Below, piece by piece: positions 8,020 through 16,138 of a stretch of 64,000 nucleotides of DNA. Position numbers and translations under genes: made by a program. The notes beneath the pieces were generated by a model. That model did no database searches and had not been told where the DNA came from. It saw only the letters and a list, made by a program, of their open reading frames with translations. Source of the stretch: Shinella pollutisoli (GTDB lineage: Bacteria; Pseudomonadota; Alphaproteobacteria; Rhizobiales; Rhizobiaceae); the NCBI RefSeq assembly GCF_024609765.1, contig NZ_JANFDG010000024.1, positions 1 through 64,000 of the forward strand. The letters run 5' to 3'. The stretch's first letter is position 1; the number at the start of each line of letters is the position of its first letter.

Positions 8020-8987
8020 TTGCCGCCCTCCTTCTTGTCGAGAAGGCTGAGGACGCCGTTCGGCAGGACCAGCATGAGCGCGATCATGACGCCGGAGTAG
8101 ATGAGGAGCTGGTACTCCTTGGCGATGGAGAGCAGGTCCCAGCCGAAATAGAGCAGGAACGTGCCGAGCATCGGCCCGAAGACATAGCCGAGCCCGCCGA
8201 GGAAGCAGTACAGCATGAAGTTCACGCTGTCGGCGACCACGAAGGAGGACGGATAGATCGACTGCGCGATGGAGGCGAACATGGCGCCGGCGATGCCGCC
8301 GAAGAACGAGGAGATCGCATAGGCGAGGATCCGGAGATAGGCGGTGTTGACGCCGATCGAGGCCGAGAGCTCCTCGTTCTGCTGCAGGCTGCGGCAGAGA
8401 TGGCCGAGCCGCGAGTTCACGATGCGCCAGAGCACGAGGTAGGTGACGACCATCAGCACCGACGCCATGATGTAGAAGCCGAAGCGCGGGTTGGAGAGCG
8501 ATCCGAAGGCCGGAATGATCGTCAGGCCGAAGAGCGAGAGCTCGCCCGGCAGCGGGATCGAGGTGATGCCCTTGGCGCCGCTGGTGATCGGCAGCGCGAG
8601 CGCGGTGAGGCGCGCGACCTCCGTCAGCACCAGCGTCACCATGGCGAAATAGACGCCGCGCAGCCGCAGGATCGGCAGGCCGATCACCACGGAGACGAAC
8701 GCGCAGAAGAGGCCGGCGATCGGCAGCGTCAGCCAGAAGGAGACGCCGGCCTGGGTGACGAGGATCGCCGAGACGTAGCCGCCGATGAGCGCATAGGCGC
8801 CCTGGCCGATATTGATGCGGCCGATGTAGAAGGTGAGCCAGACGCCGGCGGCCGCGACGGACAACAGCGCCACCGAGGTCAGGGTGTAGAAGAAGCCCCA
8901 GCGCCCGGTCGCGTTGATGATGAGCGGCACGAGCACAAAGACGACGAGGAGGAAGGCGGCGAAGCCGAGCAGTTTTTTCGCGTTCAT
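8016..8987 (-). CDS. Branched-chain-type ABC transporter permease (LivM family)
   Basis: Integral membrane permease of 323 residues with about eight to ten hydrophobic segments. The region GRINIGQGAYALIGGYVSAI corresponds to the LivM motif normally reading LNLGHGAFMGIGAYTAAL, and LRGVYFAMVTLVLTEVARL to the conserved RGPYFAIVTLAFAEI loop that contacts the ATPase. The asparagine-leucine to asparagine-isoleucine replacement and the polar Q instead of H suggest a specialised substrate. It lies 4 bases after livH and overlaps livG. Confidence 0.88.
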   Translation of the reverse strand: MNAKKLLGFAAFLLVVFVLVPLIINATGRWGFFYTLTSVALLSVAAAGVWLTFYIGRINIGQGAYALIGGYVSAILVTQAGVSFWLTLPIAGLFCAFVSVVIGLPILRLRGVYFAMVTLVLTEVARLTALALPITSGAKGITSIPLPGELSLFGLTIIPAFGSLSNPRFGFYIMASVLMVVTYLVLWRIVNSRLGHLCRSLQQNEELSASIGVNTAYLRILAYAISSFFGGIAGAMFASIAQSIYPSSFVVADSVNFMLYCFLGGLGYVFGPMLGTFLLYFGWDLLSIAKEYQLLIYSGVMIALMLVLPNGVLSLLDKKEGGK

Positions 8988-8991
8988 CGGC

Positions 8992-9861
8992 TCAACCCCA
9001 CGGCTTGCCCATCAGCCCCTGCGGGCGGACGGCCAGGAACACCATCAGCGAGGCGAAGATGGCGAGATAGGTGATGTCGCCATAGGCCGAGAGCACGGTC
9101 AGCCCGACGCTCTCCATCATGCCGAGGATGAAGCCGCCGGCGATCGCGCCCGAGATCACCCCGGCCCCGCCGATCATGATCATCAGGAAGGCCTTGATGG
9201 AGGTCGGGCCGCCCATGCCGAGGTTGACGCCGGTGATGGTGACGAGGAGGCCGCCGACGAGGCCGGCGAGCATGGCGCCGAGCGCGAAGCCCAGCATGGA
9301 ATAGCGCGAGACGTCGACGCCCATCAGTTGCGCGGCCGTGCGGTCCTGCGCCAGCGCCCGCATGGCGCGGCCGGAGCGCGAATAGTTCATGAAGACGATG
9401 AAGGCGACGATGAGCAGGACGGCGAGCACGCCGATCAGGATGCGGTCATAGGGCATGATGATGCGCATGTCCCAGTTGAAGACGCCGTTCACGACCTTGG
9501 GCACGCCGCGCTGCTTCTCGCCGAAGAACAGCAGGATGACGGCATCGAGGAAGAAGGCGACGCCCGCCGCCAGCAGCATGGTCGATTCGTCGCGCTTGGA
9601 GCGGCGCACGACCGGGGCGAAGAGGAATTTCTCGATGGCCGCGCCCATCACCGCAAGCGCCAGCGCCGAGGCGAAGAGGCCGACGACGAAGGGCAGGCCG
9701 AGCTGGACGACGACCGTGTAGGTGACGAAGCCGCCGAAGACGTACATCTGCCCGTGGGCGAAGTTCAGCACGTTCATCAGCGAGAAGATCAGCGTCAGCC
9801 CGAGGGCGATCAGCGCATATTGCGCGCCGAGGTAGAGACCGTTGGCGATTATCTGTTCCAT
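8992..9861 (-). CDS. Branched-chain-type ABC transporter permease (LivH family)
   Basis: Permease of 289 residues with the LivH opening GLYLGAQYALIALGLTLIFS and the NFAHGQMYVFGGF motif near residue 34. The segment SGRAMRALAQDRTAAQLMGV is the canonical cytoplasmic loop (normally RAMRACAEDLKMASLLGI) that docks on LivF/LivG. It is separated from the binding-protein gene by 95 bases that contain a strong stem-loop. The ribosome site GGAGGCTC lies just before its ATG. Confidence 0.9.
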   Translation of the reverse strand: MEQIIANGLYLGAQYALIALGLTLIFSLMNVLNFAHGQMYVFGGFVTYTVVVQLGLPFVVGLFASALALAVMGAAIEKFLFAPVVRRSKRDESTMLLAAGVAFFLDAVILLFFGEKQRGVPKVVNGVFNWDMRIIMPYDRILIGVLAVLLIVAFIVFMNYSRSGRAMRALAQDRTAAQLMGVDVSRYSMLGFALGAMLAGLVGGLLVTITGVNLGMGGPTSIKAFLMIMIGGAGVISGAIAGGFILGMMESVGLTVLSAYGDITYLAIFASLMVFLAVRPQGLMGKPWG

Positions 9862-9895
9862 CGTGAGCCTCCAATGGAAGGTTCAGGCAAAGGCG

Positions 9896-9927
9896 GACCC
9901 GGACGGACCGCATGCGCCGTCCGGGTC
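9896..9927 (-). terminator. Stem-loop between binding-protein and permease genes
   Basis: An 11-bp perfect stem (GACCCGGACGG and CCGTCCGGGTC) with a 10-base loop lies between the Liv-type binding-protein stop and livH on the minus strand. There is no real U-tract, so it may protect the upstream mRNA from 3' decay or partly terminate transcription. Confidence 0.6.
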
Positions 9928-9956
9928 GTATTTCCATGCGGATGCCTGGGCTCCGG

Positions 9957-11144
9957 TCAGTCGACCTGGCCGACGAACAGCGTCTCGAACTTGCCGCCCT
10001 TGTACTCGTTGACGACGAGCGGGACCGAAACCTGCCGCTTCTGGCCGAAGGAGGTCATGCCGACATAGGTCAGCTTGGCGTCGCCCTTCATGAAGGGGTT
10101 CGGGGCCTCGAACGTGTCCATGGTCTTCTTGTATTCCTCGACGTTGTCGATGGCCGCCGGGTTCGCCTTCAGCGTCTCGATGATGTATTCGAGCGCATAG
10201 ACCTTGGTGTTGGACTCGTCGTTGTATTCGCCGAACATCTTCGTGTAGCGCTCGACGAACTCGTTCATCGTGTCGCTGGCAAGTTCCGGCGTGGAGGCGC
10301 CGCCGACCGAGATGAAGCCATCGGCGAGGTCGCCCGCGCCTTCCTGCAGCACGGCCGCATCCTGCGCCGTCTCGGTCGAGATGAGGCCGGTATAGCCGAG
10401 CTCGCGCGCCGAGCGGATGAGCTGCGGGGCATTCGCCGGCGAGACGCCGGAGAGCACGAGAAGATCGGGCGCGGCCTGGATGACGGGCAGCAGCACGGGG
10501 GTGAAGTCGGTCGTGTCCACCTGGTAGGTGACGTTGCCCGAGACCACCTCGAGGCCGAGCGCCTGGGCCGCCTCGATGCCGGATTCGCGCTGGCTGAGCG
10601 GGTCGGACTCATTGGCGGCGACGAACGCCACCTTCTTCACGCCCTTGTTCTCCATCAGGTATTTGTAGATGGCCGGGCCGGACTGGTAGTTCGCCACCAT
10701 GCCGAGGATCGCGTTCGATGCGGGCGGCGTGAACAGCGCTTTCGGGAAGGAATAGGGGAAATACATGATGCCGTTCTGCTCGGCGACCGGGCGGACGGCG
10801 GCCGCGCCGTCGTCGACGTTCGGGCCGACGACGTAGTGGATGCCGTCTTGCGCCATCTTCTCCATGCCGGCGATGGCGCGCTTGGGGTCCTTCTGGTCGT
10901 CGAAGGCGACGATCTCGATATTGTAGGTCTTGTCGCCGATCTTGACGCCGCCGAGCTCGTTCAGCCAGGCGGCGCGCGCCTCCATCGATCGCTGGTTGGA
11001 AATGCCCCAGGCCGCCGCCGGGCCGGAGGTGACGCCGACGAAGCCGATCTTCAGCGTGGCGTTCTGAGCATATGCCATGAGCGGTATCGACAGGACGGTC
11101 GCTGCTGCGAGGGCGGAAAACTTCAGGAATGTGCGCTTGTGCAT
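9957..11144 (-). CDS. Branched-chain-type ABC substrate-binding protein (LivK/HAAT family)
   Basis: Periplasmic binding protein of 395 residues. The start at 11144 is chosen because AGAGGAAG lies at the right distance and the protein then starts with a signal peptide (HKRTFLKFSALAAATVLSI, cleaved after AYAQ); an ATG 111 bases upstream has no such support. The mature protein shows the Periplasmic_binding_6 pattern: KIGFVGVTSGPAAAWG, a central VVGPNVDDGAAAVRPV, AFVAANESDPLSQ and DLLVLSGVSPANAP. Families close to this transport branched-chain amino acids, urea, amides or aromatic acids. The linked racemase points to an amide or hydantoin-like ligand, which is inference. It is the first gene of the Liv-racemase operon. 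Confidence 0.88.
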   Translation of the reverse strand: MHKRTFLKFSALAAATVLSIPLMAYAQNATLKIGFVGVTSGPAAAWGISNQRSMEARAAWLNELGGVKIGDKTYNIEIVAFDDQKDPKRAIAGMEKMAQDGIHYVVGPNVDDGAAAVRPVAEQNGIMYFPYSFPKALFTPPASNAILGMVANYQSGPAIYKYLMENKGVKKVAFVAANESDPLSQRESGIEAAQALGLEVVSGNVTYQVDTTDFTPVLLPVIQAAPDLLVLSGVSPANAPQLIRSARELGYTGLISTETAQDAAVLQEGAGDLADGFISVGGASTPELASDTMNEFVERYTKMFGEYNDESNTKVYALEYIIETLKANPAAIDNVEEYKKTMDTFEAPNPFMKGDAKLTYVGMTSFGQKRQVSVPLVVNEYKGGKFETLFVGQVD

Positions 11145-11258
11145 GATGTTCTTCCTCTGGGCCATTGGTCTGTTTTCTATGGGCGAGCGGGCCGCGAGGG
11201 CGGCCACGAACGGCCTTGGCCAGAGCATTGAGCGTATTGTTAACGATCCTGTCAAGAT

Positions 11259-11315
11259 GTTGTAACAACTGACGTCAAATCATGTCGACGAAATCGGCCC
11301 TTGTTGGTCAACCAA
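11259..11315. promoter_or_regulatory. Two candidate GntR/FadR-type operators between the Liv operon and its regulator
   Basis: Two short palindromes lie in the divergent intergenic region: GTTGTAACAAC at 11259-11269 and TTGGTCAACCAA at 11304-11315 (arms TTGGT/ACCAA with a 2-base spacer). Both contain the GT-N(1-2)-AC core typical of FadR/FCD-subfamily GntR regulators, and their centres are about 45 bp apart. The nearby GntR protein is the obvious candidate to bind them and control both directions. Confidence 0.5.
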
Positions 11316-11366
11316 ATCCGACATATCTAAGGGCCTTGCAGCAGATATGCATGTCGAGGGAATGCG

Positions 11367-12080
11367 GTGGTCGATCTGGATCGGGGGAACATTGTGGAGG
11401 CGGACGAGGTCGACGAGGCCGACATCGTCGAGCGCATTTTCGATGCCGTCATCGAACAGAGGCTGCCGCCGGGAACGAAGCTTTCCGAATCCGCGCTGTG
11501 CGAGGCCTTCGGGGTCGGGCGCATGCGCATCCGCCGGGCGCTGCTGCTTCTGGCGAGTCGCGAGGTCGTCGAGCTTCACGCCAATCGCGGCGCCTTCGTC
11601 GCCTCACCCACGCCCGAGCAGGCGCGGCAGGTCTTCGAGGCGCGGCTCGCGCTGGAGCCGAACATCACGCGCCTGGCCGTCCAGCGTGCCAGCGAAGAGG
11701 ACATCGCCGAACTGAACCGTCTCCTCGAACTGGAATACGTCGCGCACAGGGAACGCCGCCGGCACGATGCGATCCGCCTGTCCGGCCAGTTCCACACCAT
11801 CCTGGCGCAGATCGCAGGCAACGCCATCCTGATCCGGACGATGAAGGAGCTCGTGACGCGCACCTCGCTCATCATCGGCCTTTTCGGCGCGCCGGGCCTG
11901 AGCGACTGTCGGGACGACGACCACGCGGCGATCGTCCGCGCCTTCCACACGCGGGATGCGGAGAAGGCGGCCTGGATGATGACGCTCCACCTGAAGCATA
12001 TCGAGAGCCATCTCCAGCTGAATGCGAAACCGCGCGAGGCGGTCGATCTGGTGGAGCTTTTTGCGCAGAGGACGGTCTAG
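11367..12080 (+). CDS. GntR-family transcriptional regulator with FCD domain
   Basis: A 237-residue FadR-subfamily GntR repressor. Residues 20-80 form the winged helix-turn-helix (IVERIFDAVIEQRLPPGTKL, SESALCEAFGVGRMRIRRAL, VVELHANRGAFVASPTPEQA). Residues 90-220 form the all-helical FCD ligand domain; the usual metal-binding histidines are represented by H143 (GQFHTIL), by H186 in DDDHAAIV and by H208 or H211 in MTLHLKHIESHL. GTG at 11367 is used as start after GAGGG. It is divergent from the Liv/racemase operon, with candidate operators between them, so it is probably the local repressor responding to the imported compound or its product. Confidence 0.87.
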   Translation: MVDLDRGNIVEADEVDEADIVERIFDAVIEQRLPPGTKLSESALCEAFGVGRMRIRRALLLLASREVVELHANRGAFVASPTPEQARQVFEARLALEPNITRLAVQRASEEDIAELNRLLELEYVAHRERRRHDAIRLSGQFHTILAQIAGNAILIRTMKELVTRTSLIIGLFGAPGLSDCRDDDHAAIVRAFHTRDAEKAAWMMTLHLKHIESHLQLNAKPREAVDLVELFAQRTV

Positions 12081-12143
12081 GCCCGCGCGTCGCCCGCCTG
12101 CCGGCGCGATCCTCGTCCTGAAGATCCGGCACGGATAGCCCGC

Positions 12144-13376
12144 TCAGGCCTGCCCCAGGGAAACCAGGTCCCGCGGCAGTTCGTTCATGCTCTCCGCGCC
12201 CTGCGGCGTGACGAGGAACTGCTCCTCGATCATCAACGCGCCGATGCCGTTCGCGTAGAAGGGCGCTTCCAGCGCGAGGACCATGTCCGGCTCGATGACG
12301 ATGTCGTTTCCGCTGGACAGGAAGGGCCATTCCTCGATGCCCGCGGCGGCGCCGACGGAGTGGCCGAAATGGCCGCGGTGATATTCGCGGAAGCCGTTCC
12401 GCCGCATCGTCGAAAGCATGGTTTCGTGAACCTCGCCGAAGCGCCGTCCGGGCTTCAGGATCTCGGCGCCGGCGAGGAAGGCCTCCAGCAGGGCCTTGTA
12501 GATGTCCGCGGCAAGCGGAGACGCCTTGCCCCAGACGAAGGTCCTCGCGCCGTCGGACGAATAGCCGTCGACCAGCGTGCCGACATCCGCCTTGACGAGG
12601 TCGCCCTCGCCGAGCGGTGCTGCGGCGTTGTGGAGGTCCGGGCCGATCGAGATGTAGTCCCAGTGGCCGGAAAGCCCGTGGCCGCCCAGCCGGGCCGCCT
12701 CCGTCGCGCCGGAAAGCCACGCGGCGGAAAGCTCCGCGACGCGCACGCCGGGCCTTGCCGCCCGCGCCATGCTGCGCAGCCCCGCCTCGGCACATGCGGC
12801 GGCCGTGCGCAGCCGGTCGATCTCGCGGCCGTTCTTGATGAGGCGCAGGCGCCGGAGGATGTCGGAGGCATCGCGCCACGCGACGCCGGGGACCGCCGCC
12901 TTCAGCGCGGCGAAATCGGCGGCGGGCATGAAATCGAGGTCGATGCCGAGCACGCCGCGGGAAAGGCCCCGCTCGGCGAGGAGATCGGCGAGGAGGCGGA
13001 AGCAGGCCTGCCGGTCGAAGGTCTCCGGGCGCGGCCCGACATTGCCGCTCGCCCGATAGGCGACATCGATGTCCGCGATCGTCCGGGGGCTGTCGACGGT
13101 GACGGCATCGATCCAGATCCGGTGCGTGCGGATATCGAGCACCCCGGCAAGCTGCCCCGCGCCGGCGGCGGCATGATCGCTCATGACCGCGGCAAGCTGC
13201 GCCGCCGGATCGGCCGGCACGAGGGCGATGGCCGATCCGGCCTGTCCCCACATGGTCGCGACGCCTGCGGCCAGACCGGTCGCGTAACGGAAGGCCTCCG
13301 GCCGGAAGAGGACCATTCCGTCCAGCCCTTCCGCCGCAAGCAGCGCCCCGGCTCTCCTGCGGTCCATGTCACCCAT
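12144..13376 (-). CDS. M24-family metallopeptidase (Xaa-Pro dipeptidase/creatinase-like)
   Basis: A 410-residue pita-bread-fold enzyme. The start at 13376 follows AGGCAGG. Residues 1-170 are the creatinase N-terminal domain, and 180-400 the catalytic domain. All five metal ligands of M24 peptidases are seen: D264 and D275 in VKADVGTLVDGYSSDGARTF, H339 in HFGHSVG, E370 in VLALEAPFY, and E384/E385 in MIEEQFLVT. The NGREIDRLRTAAACAE segment is the usual helix before the metal site. It is transcribed divergently from a complete dipeptide-type ABC operon, so it likely cleaves an imported Xaa-Pro dipeptide or similar amide. It could alternatively be a creatinase-like amidinohydrolase; metal ligands favour a peptidase. 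Confidence 0.88.
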   Translation of the reverse strand: MGDMDRRRAGALLAAEGLDGMVLFRPEAFRYATGLAAGVATMWGQAGSAIALVPADPAAQLAAVMSDHAAAGAGQLAGVLDIRTHRIWIDAVTVDSPRTIADIDVAYRASGNVGPRPETFDRQACFRLLADLLAERGLSRGVLGIDLDFMPAADFAALKAAVPGVAWRDASDILRRLRLIKNGREIDRLRTAAACAEAGLRSMARAARPGVRVAELSAAWLSGATEAARLGGHGLSGHWDYISIGPDLHNAAAPLGEGDLVKADVGTLVDGYSSDGARTFVWGKASPLAADIYKALLEAFLAGAEILKPGRRFGEVHETMLSTMRRNGFREYHRGHFGHSVGAAAGIEEWPFLSSGNDIVIEPDMVLALEAPFYANGIGALMIEEQFLVTPQGAESMNELPRDLVSLGQA

Positions 13377-13569
13377 CGCCTGCCTCGCCTCCTTCGTCGT
13401 GCCGCCTGCTTCGCAAGCGCGAAAACTATCCACGGATTTGGCCGCCGCCGGAAGACGGTTCCCCTTGATTTCCGCATTTTGGAGTGGAAGCGCATACCGT
13501 CGGCGGGTTAGGTTCGATAGAATTCGGAAGCGGCCGCCGATGGCGGCAGCCGCGAGACAGGAGAACGAG

Positions 13570-15093
13570 ATGAGCGGTTTCAACACCCATGGCCGGATGA
13601 AGGGCAGCCGCGGCCGGGCGCTTTCGGCAACCTTCGCGGCCGTGCTTGCGGCGGGCGCCTTCGGCCAGGCGCTGGCCGCCGATATCGACCCGGACGCCAC
13701 GATCAACGTCGGTTCGCTCTACGAGCCGCAGAACCTCGACAACACCGCCGGTGCCGGGCAGGGCATCAACGAGGCCTTCAACGGCAATGTCTACGAATCG
13801 CTGTTCCGCCTGACGGATGCGGGCACGGTGGAGCCGGTGCTGGCGAAGGACACGGCGGTGAGCGAGGACGGCCTCACCTATACGTTCACGCTGCAGCCGG
13901 GCGTCACCTTCCATTCCGGCGCGCCGCTCACGGCCGCGGACGTGAAGTTCTCCATCGAGCGCGTCACCGCCGAAGCCTCGAAGAGCTCGCGCAAGAACAG
14001 CCTCGCCTCCGTCGCCGGCATCGAGACGCCGGACGACGCGACGGTGGTCGTGAAGCTCTCCTCGCGCTCCATCTCGCTGCCCTACAACCTGACCTATGTC
14101 TGGATCGTCAACGACGAGGCGACGGACCTCCAGTCGAAGGAGGACGGCACCGGCCCCTATGCGCTGCAGGAATGGCGCCGCGGCTCGTCGCTGGCGATCG
14201 CCCGCTTCGACGGCTACTGGGGCGAGAAGCCGAAGAACGGCGAGGTCGTCTTCCAGTATTTCACCGAGGCGACCGCGCTCAACAACGCGCTGCTCACCGG
14301 CTCGGTCGACGTCATCACCTCCGTGCAGAGCCCGGATTCGCTGGCGCAGTTCAAGGACAACCCGGAATTCACGGTCAGCGAAGGCCAGTCCACGACGAAG
14401 CTGCTGCTCGCCTACAACGACCGCGTGACGCCCTTCGACAATGTGACGGTGCGCAAGGCGCTCGCCCGCGCCATCGACGACGAGAAGCTGCTGAAGGCCG
14501 TCTGGGGCGACTACGGCACGCTGATCGGCTCCTTCGTGCCGCCGACCGACCCGTGGTATGTCGATCTCACCAAGGTCGATGCCTACGATCCGGAAAGCGC
14601 GAAGCAGCTTCTGGCGGAGGCCGGCTATCCCGACGGCTTCACCTTCACCATCGACACGCCGAACTACGATCCGCATCCGATCGCCGCGCAGTTCATCCAG
14701 AGCGAGCTGGCCAAGATCGGCGTGAAGGTCGAGATCAACGTCATCACCGCCAACGAGTGGTACACGAAGATCTACAAGGCGCACGATTTCCAGGCGACGC
14801 TGCAGGAGCACGTCAACCATCGCGACATCGTCTTCTATGGCAATCCGGACTTCTACTGGGGCTACAACAACCCGAAGGTCGTGGAGCTCATCAAGCAGGC
14901 CGAGGCCAGCGCGAGCGAGGCCGAGCAGGCCGGGAAGCTGAAGGAGGCCAACACGATCATCGCGGAGGACGCGGCCAGCAACTGGTTCTACCTCTATCCG
15001 CAGATCGTGGTGTCGAAGAACACCATCGCCGGCTATCCGGTCAACGGCCTGAACTCGCAGTTCTTCGCCGCCGGCATCACCAAGTCCGAGTGA
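13570..15093 (+). CDS. Dipeptide/oligopeptide-type ABC substrate-binding protein (SBP_bac_5 family)
   Basis: Periplasmic binding protein of 507 residues; ATG 13570 follows AGGAGA and an in-frame upstream extension is ignored. A Sec or Tat-neutral signal peptide (LSATFAAVLAAGAFGQALAA) is followed by the mature start ADIDPDATINVGSLYEPQNL. Family-5 landmarks include FRLTDAGTVEPVLAKDTAVS, TYTFTLQPGVTFHSGAPLTA, GTGPYALQEWRRGSSL and VRKALARAIDDEKL. Size and motifs fit DppA/OppA/NikA-like proteins. It starts a dppABCDF-like operon. The tyrosine- and asparagine-rich tail suggests a peptide or peptide-like ligand, consistent with the divergent M24 peptidase. Confidence 0.9.
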   Translation: MSGFNTHGRMKGSRGRALSATFAAVLAAGAFGQALAADIDPDATINVGSLYEPQNLDNTAGAGQGINEAFNGNVYESLFRLTDAGTVEPVLAKDTAVSEDGLTYTFTLQPGVTFHSGAPLTAADVKFSIERVTAEASKSSRKNSLASVAGIETPDDATVVVKLSSRSISLPYNLTYVWIVNDEATDLQSKEDGTGPYALQEWRRGSSLAIARFDGYWGEKPKNGEVVFQYFTEATALNNALLTGSVDVITSVQSPDSLAQFKDNPEFTVSEGQSTTKLLLAYNDRVTPFDNVTVRKALARAIDDEKLLKAVWGDYGTLIGSFVPPTDPWYVDLTKVDAYDPESAKQLLAEAGYPDGFTFTIDTPNYDPHPIAAQFIQSELAKIGVKVEINVITANEWYTKIYKAHDFQATLQEHVNHRDIVFYGNPDFYWGYNNPKVVELIKQAEASASEAEQAGKLKEANTIIAEDAASNWFYLYPQIVVSKNTIAGYPVNGLNSQFFAAGITKSE

Positions 15094-15123
15094 TCCTGTC
15101 CCGGCAGGGACGCTCGACTCGAA

Positions 15124-15152
15124 ACGCCGCCTGAATTATGTTCGGGCGGCGT
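15124..15152 (+). terminator. Stem-loop between the dipeptide binding-protein and permease genes
   Basis: Arms ACGCCGCCTGAA and TTCGGGCGGCGT pair over 12 bp with one G-U wobble and a 5-base loop (TTATG). No T-tract follows. It occupies most of the 79-base gap before the permease gene and probably reduces readthrough or protects the binding-protein mRNA. Confidence 0.6.
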
Positions 15153-15172
15153 CTCCACGAGAGGTAGATACC

Positions 15173-16138
15173 ATCCTTTCCTACATTCTCCGCCGCTCCG
15201 CCATCCTGGTGCTGTCGGTCGCCATCGCCGCCGTCATCCTGTTCCTGCTGCTGCGCCTCCTGCCGGGCGATCCCGCCAATGCGCTCGTCTCCGTCGGGGC
15301 CGATGCCGCGCAGATCGAGGCCGCCCGCAGGCAGGTGGGCTCCGACCTGCCGCTCCACGAGCAGTTCCTGCGCTTCGCCGTCGACCTCGCCCGCTTCGAC
15401 CTCGGCAATTCCTTCGTCAGCGGCGCGCCGGTGCTCACCGAGATCGGCCGGCGCCTCGTCGTCACCGTGCCGCTGACGCTGATGGCCTTCCTGCTGGCCG
15501 TCGCCATCGCCGTGCCGCTCGGCATCCTCTCGGTGGTGCGCCAGAACCGCTGGTACGGCGGGCTGATCTCCGTCGTCTCCCAGCTCGGCATCGCCGTGCC
15601 CGTGTTCTGGATCGGCATCCTGCTGGTCACGGTCTTCGCGGTGAACCTCAGGCTCTTTCCCTCCGGCGGGTTTCCCTCGCGCGGCTGGCAGGCGCCGGGC
15701 GCCGCCGTCCAGGCCCTCGTGCTGCCGGTCGCCACCATCGCCATCGTCATGTCGGCCTCGCTGATCCGCTACGTGCGCTCGGCCACGCAGGACGTGCTGG
15801 GCAGCGACTACCTGCGCACGGCGCGTGCGCTGGGCGCCAGCTTCTCCGAGGCGCTGCTGCGCCACGGCATCCGCAACGGCGCGGTGCCGGTCATCTCCAT
15901 CCTCGGCATCGAGCTCGCCTCCACGCTGCTCGGCGCCGTGGTGGTGGAGCGGGTGTTCGCCCTGCCGGGCCTCGGCTCGATGCTGCTGCTCGGCATCGAG
16001 CAGCGCGACTATCCCAACGTGCAGGGCGTGCTCTTCGTCTCCACGCTGCTGGTGCTGCTGGTCGGCTTCGCCGCCGATCTCCTGCAAAGGCTGATCGATC
16101 CGCGCCTGCGCGGCCGGGTGGCGGGAGGCGGCGCATGA
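15173..16138 (+). CDS. Dipeptide-type ABC transporter permease (DppB family), with unusual start codon
   Basis: Inner-membrane permease of about 321 residues. The conserved DppB N-terminus (LSYILRRSAILVLSVAIAAV followed by LRLLPGDP) begins at 15173, where the codon is ATC, 8 bases after GAGAGG; no ATG, GTG or TTG is available there. The first conventional codon, GTG 15209, would delete half of the first membrane helix and has no ribosome site. So either ATC is used, or the base is an error or mutation of ATG. The rest is normal: the EAA loop YLRTARALGASFSEALLRHG and the final FAADLLQRLIDPRLR tail. It overlaps the next permease by 4 bases. Confidence 0.85.
   Translation: MLSYILRRSAILVLSVAIAAVILFLLLRLLPGDPANALVSVGADAAQIEAARRQVGSDLPLHEQFLRFAVDLARFDLGNSFVSGAPVLTEIGRRLVVTVPLTLMAFLLAVAIAVPLGILSVVRQNRWYGGLISVVSQLGIAVPVFWIGILLVTVFAVNLRLFPSGGFPSRGWQAPGAAVQALVLPVATIAIVMSASLIRYVRSATQDVLGSDYLRTARALGASFSEALLRHGIRNGAVPVISILGIELASTLLGAVVVERVFALPGLGSMLLLGIEQRDYPNVQGVLFVSTLLVLLVGFAADLLQRLIDPRLRGRVAGGGA

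Noticed and set aside
6481-8100. A 539-codon plus-strand frame
   Set aside because: It is antisense to the racemase and the two Liv-type ATPase genes, which have complete catalytic motifs; its translation is rich in H, R, D and A without domains.
8914-10068. Long plus-strand frame of 384 codons
   Set aside because: Antisense shadow of LivH and adjacent genes; the sense strand shows clear membrane protein families.
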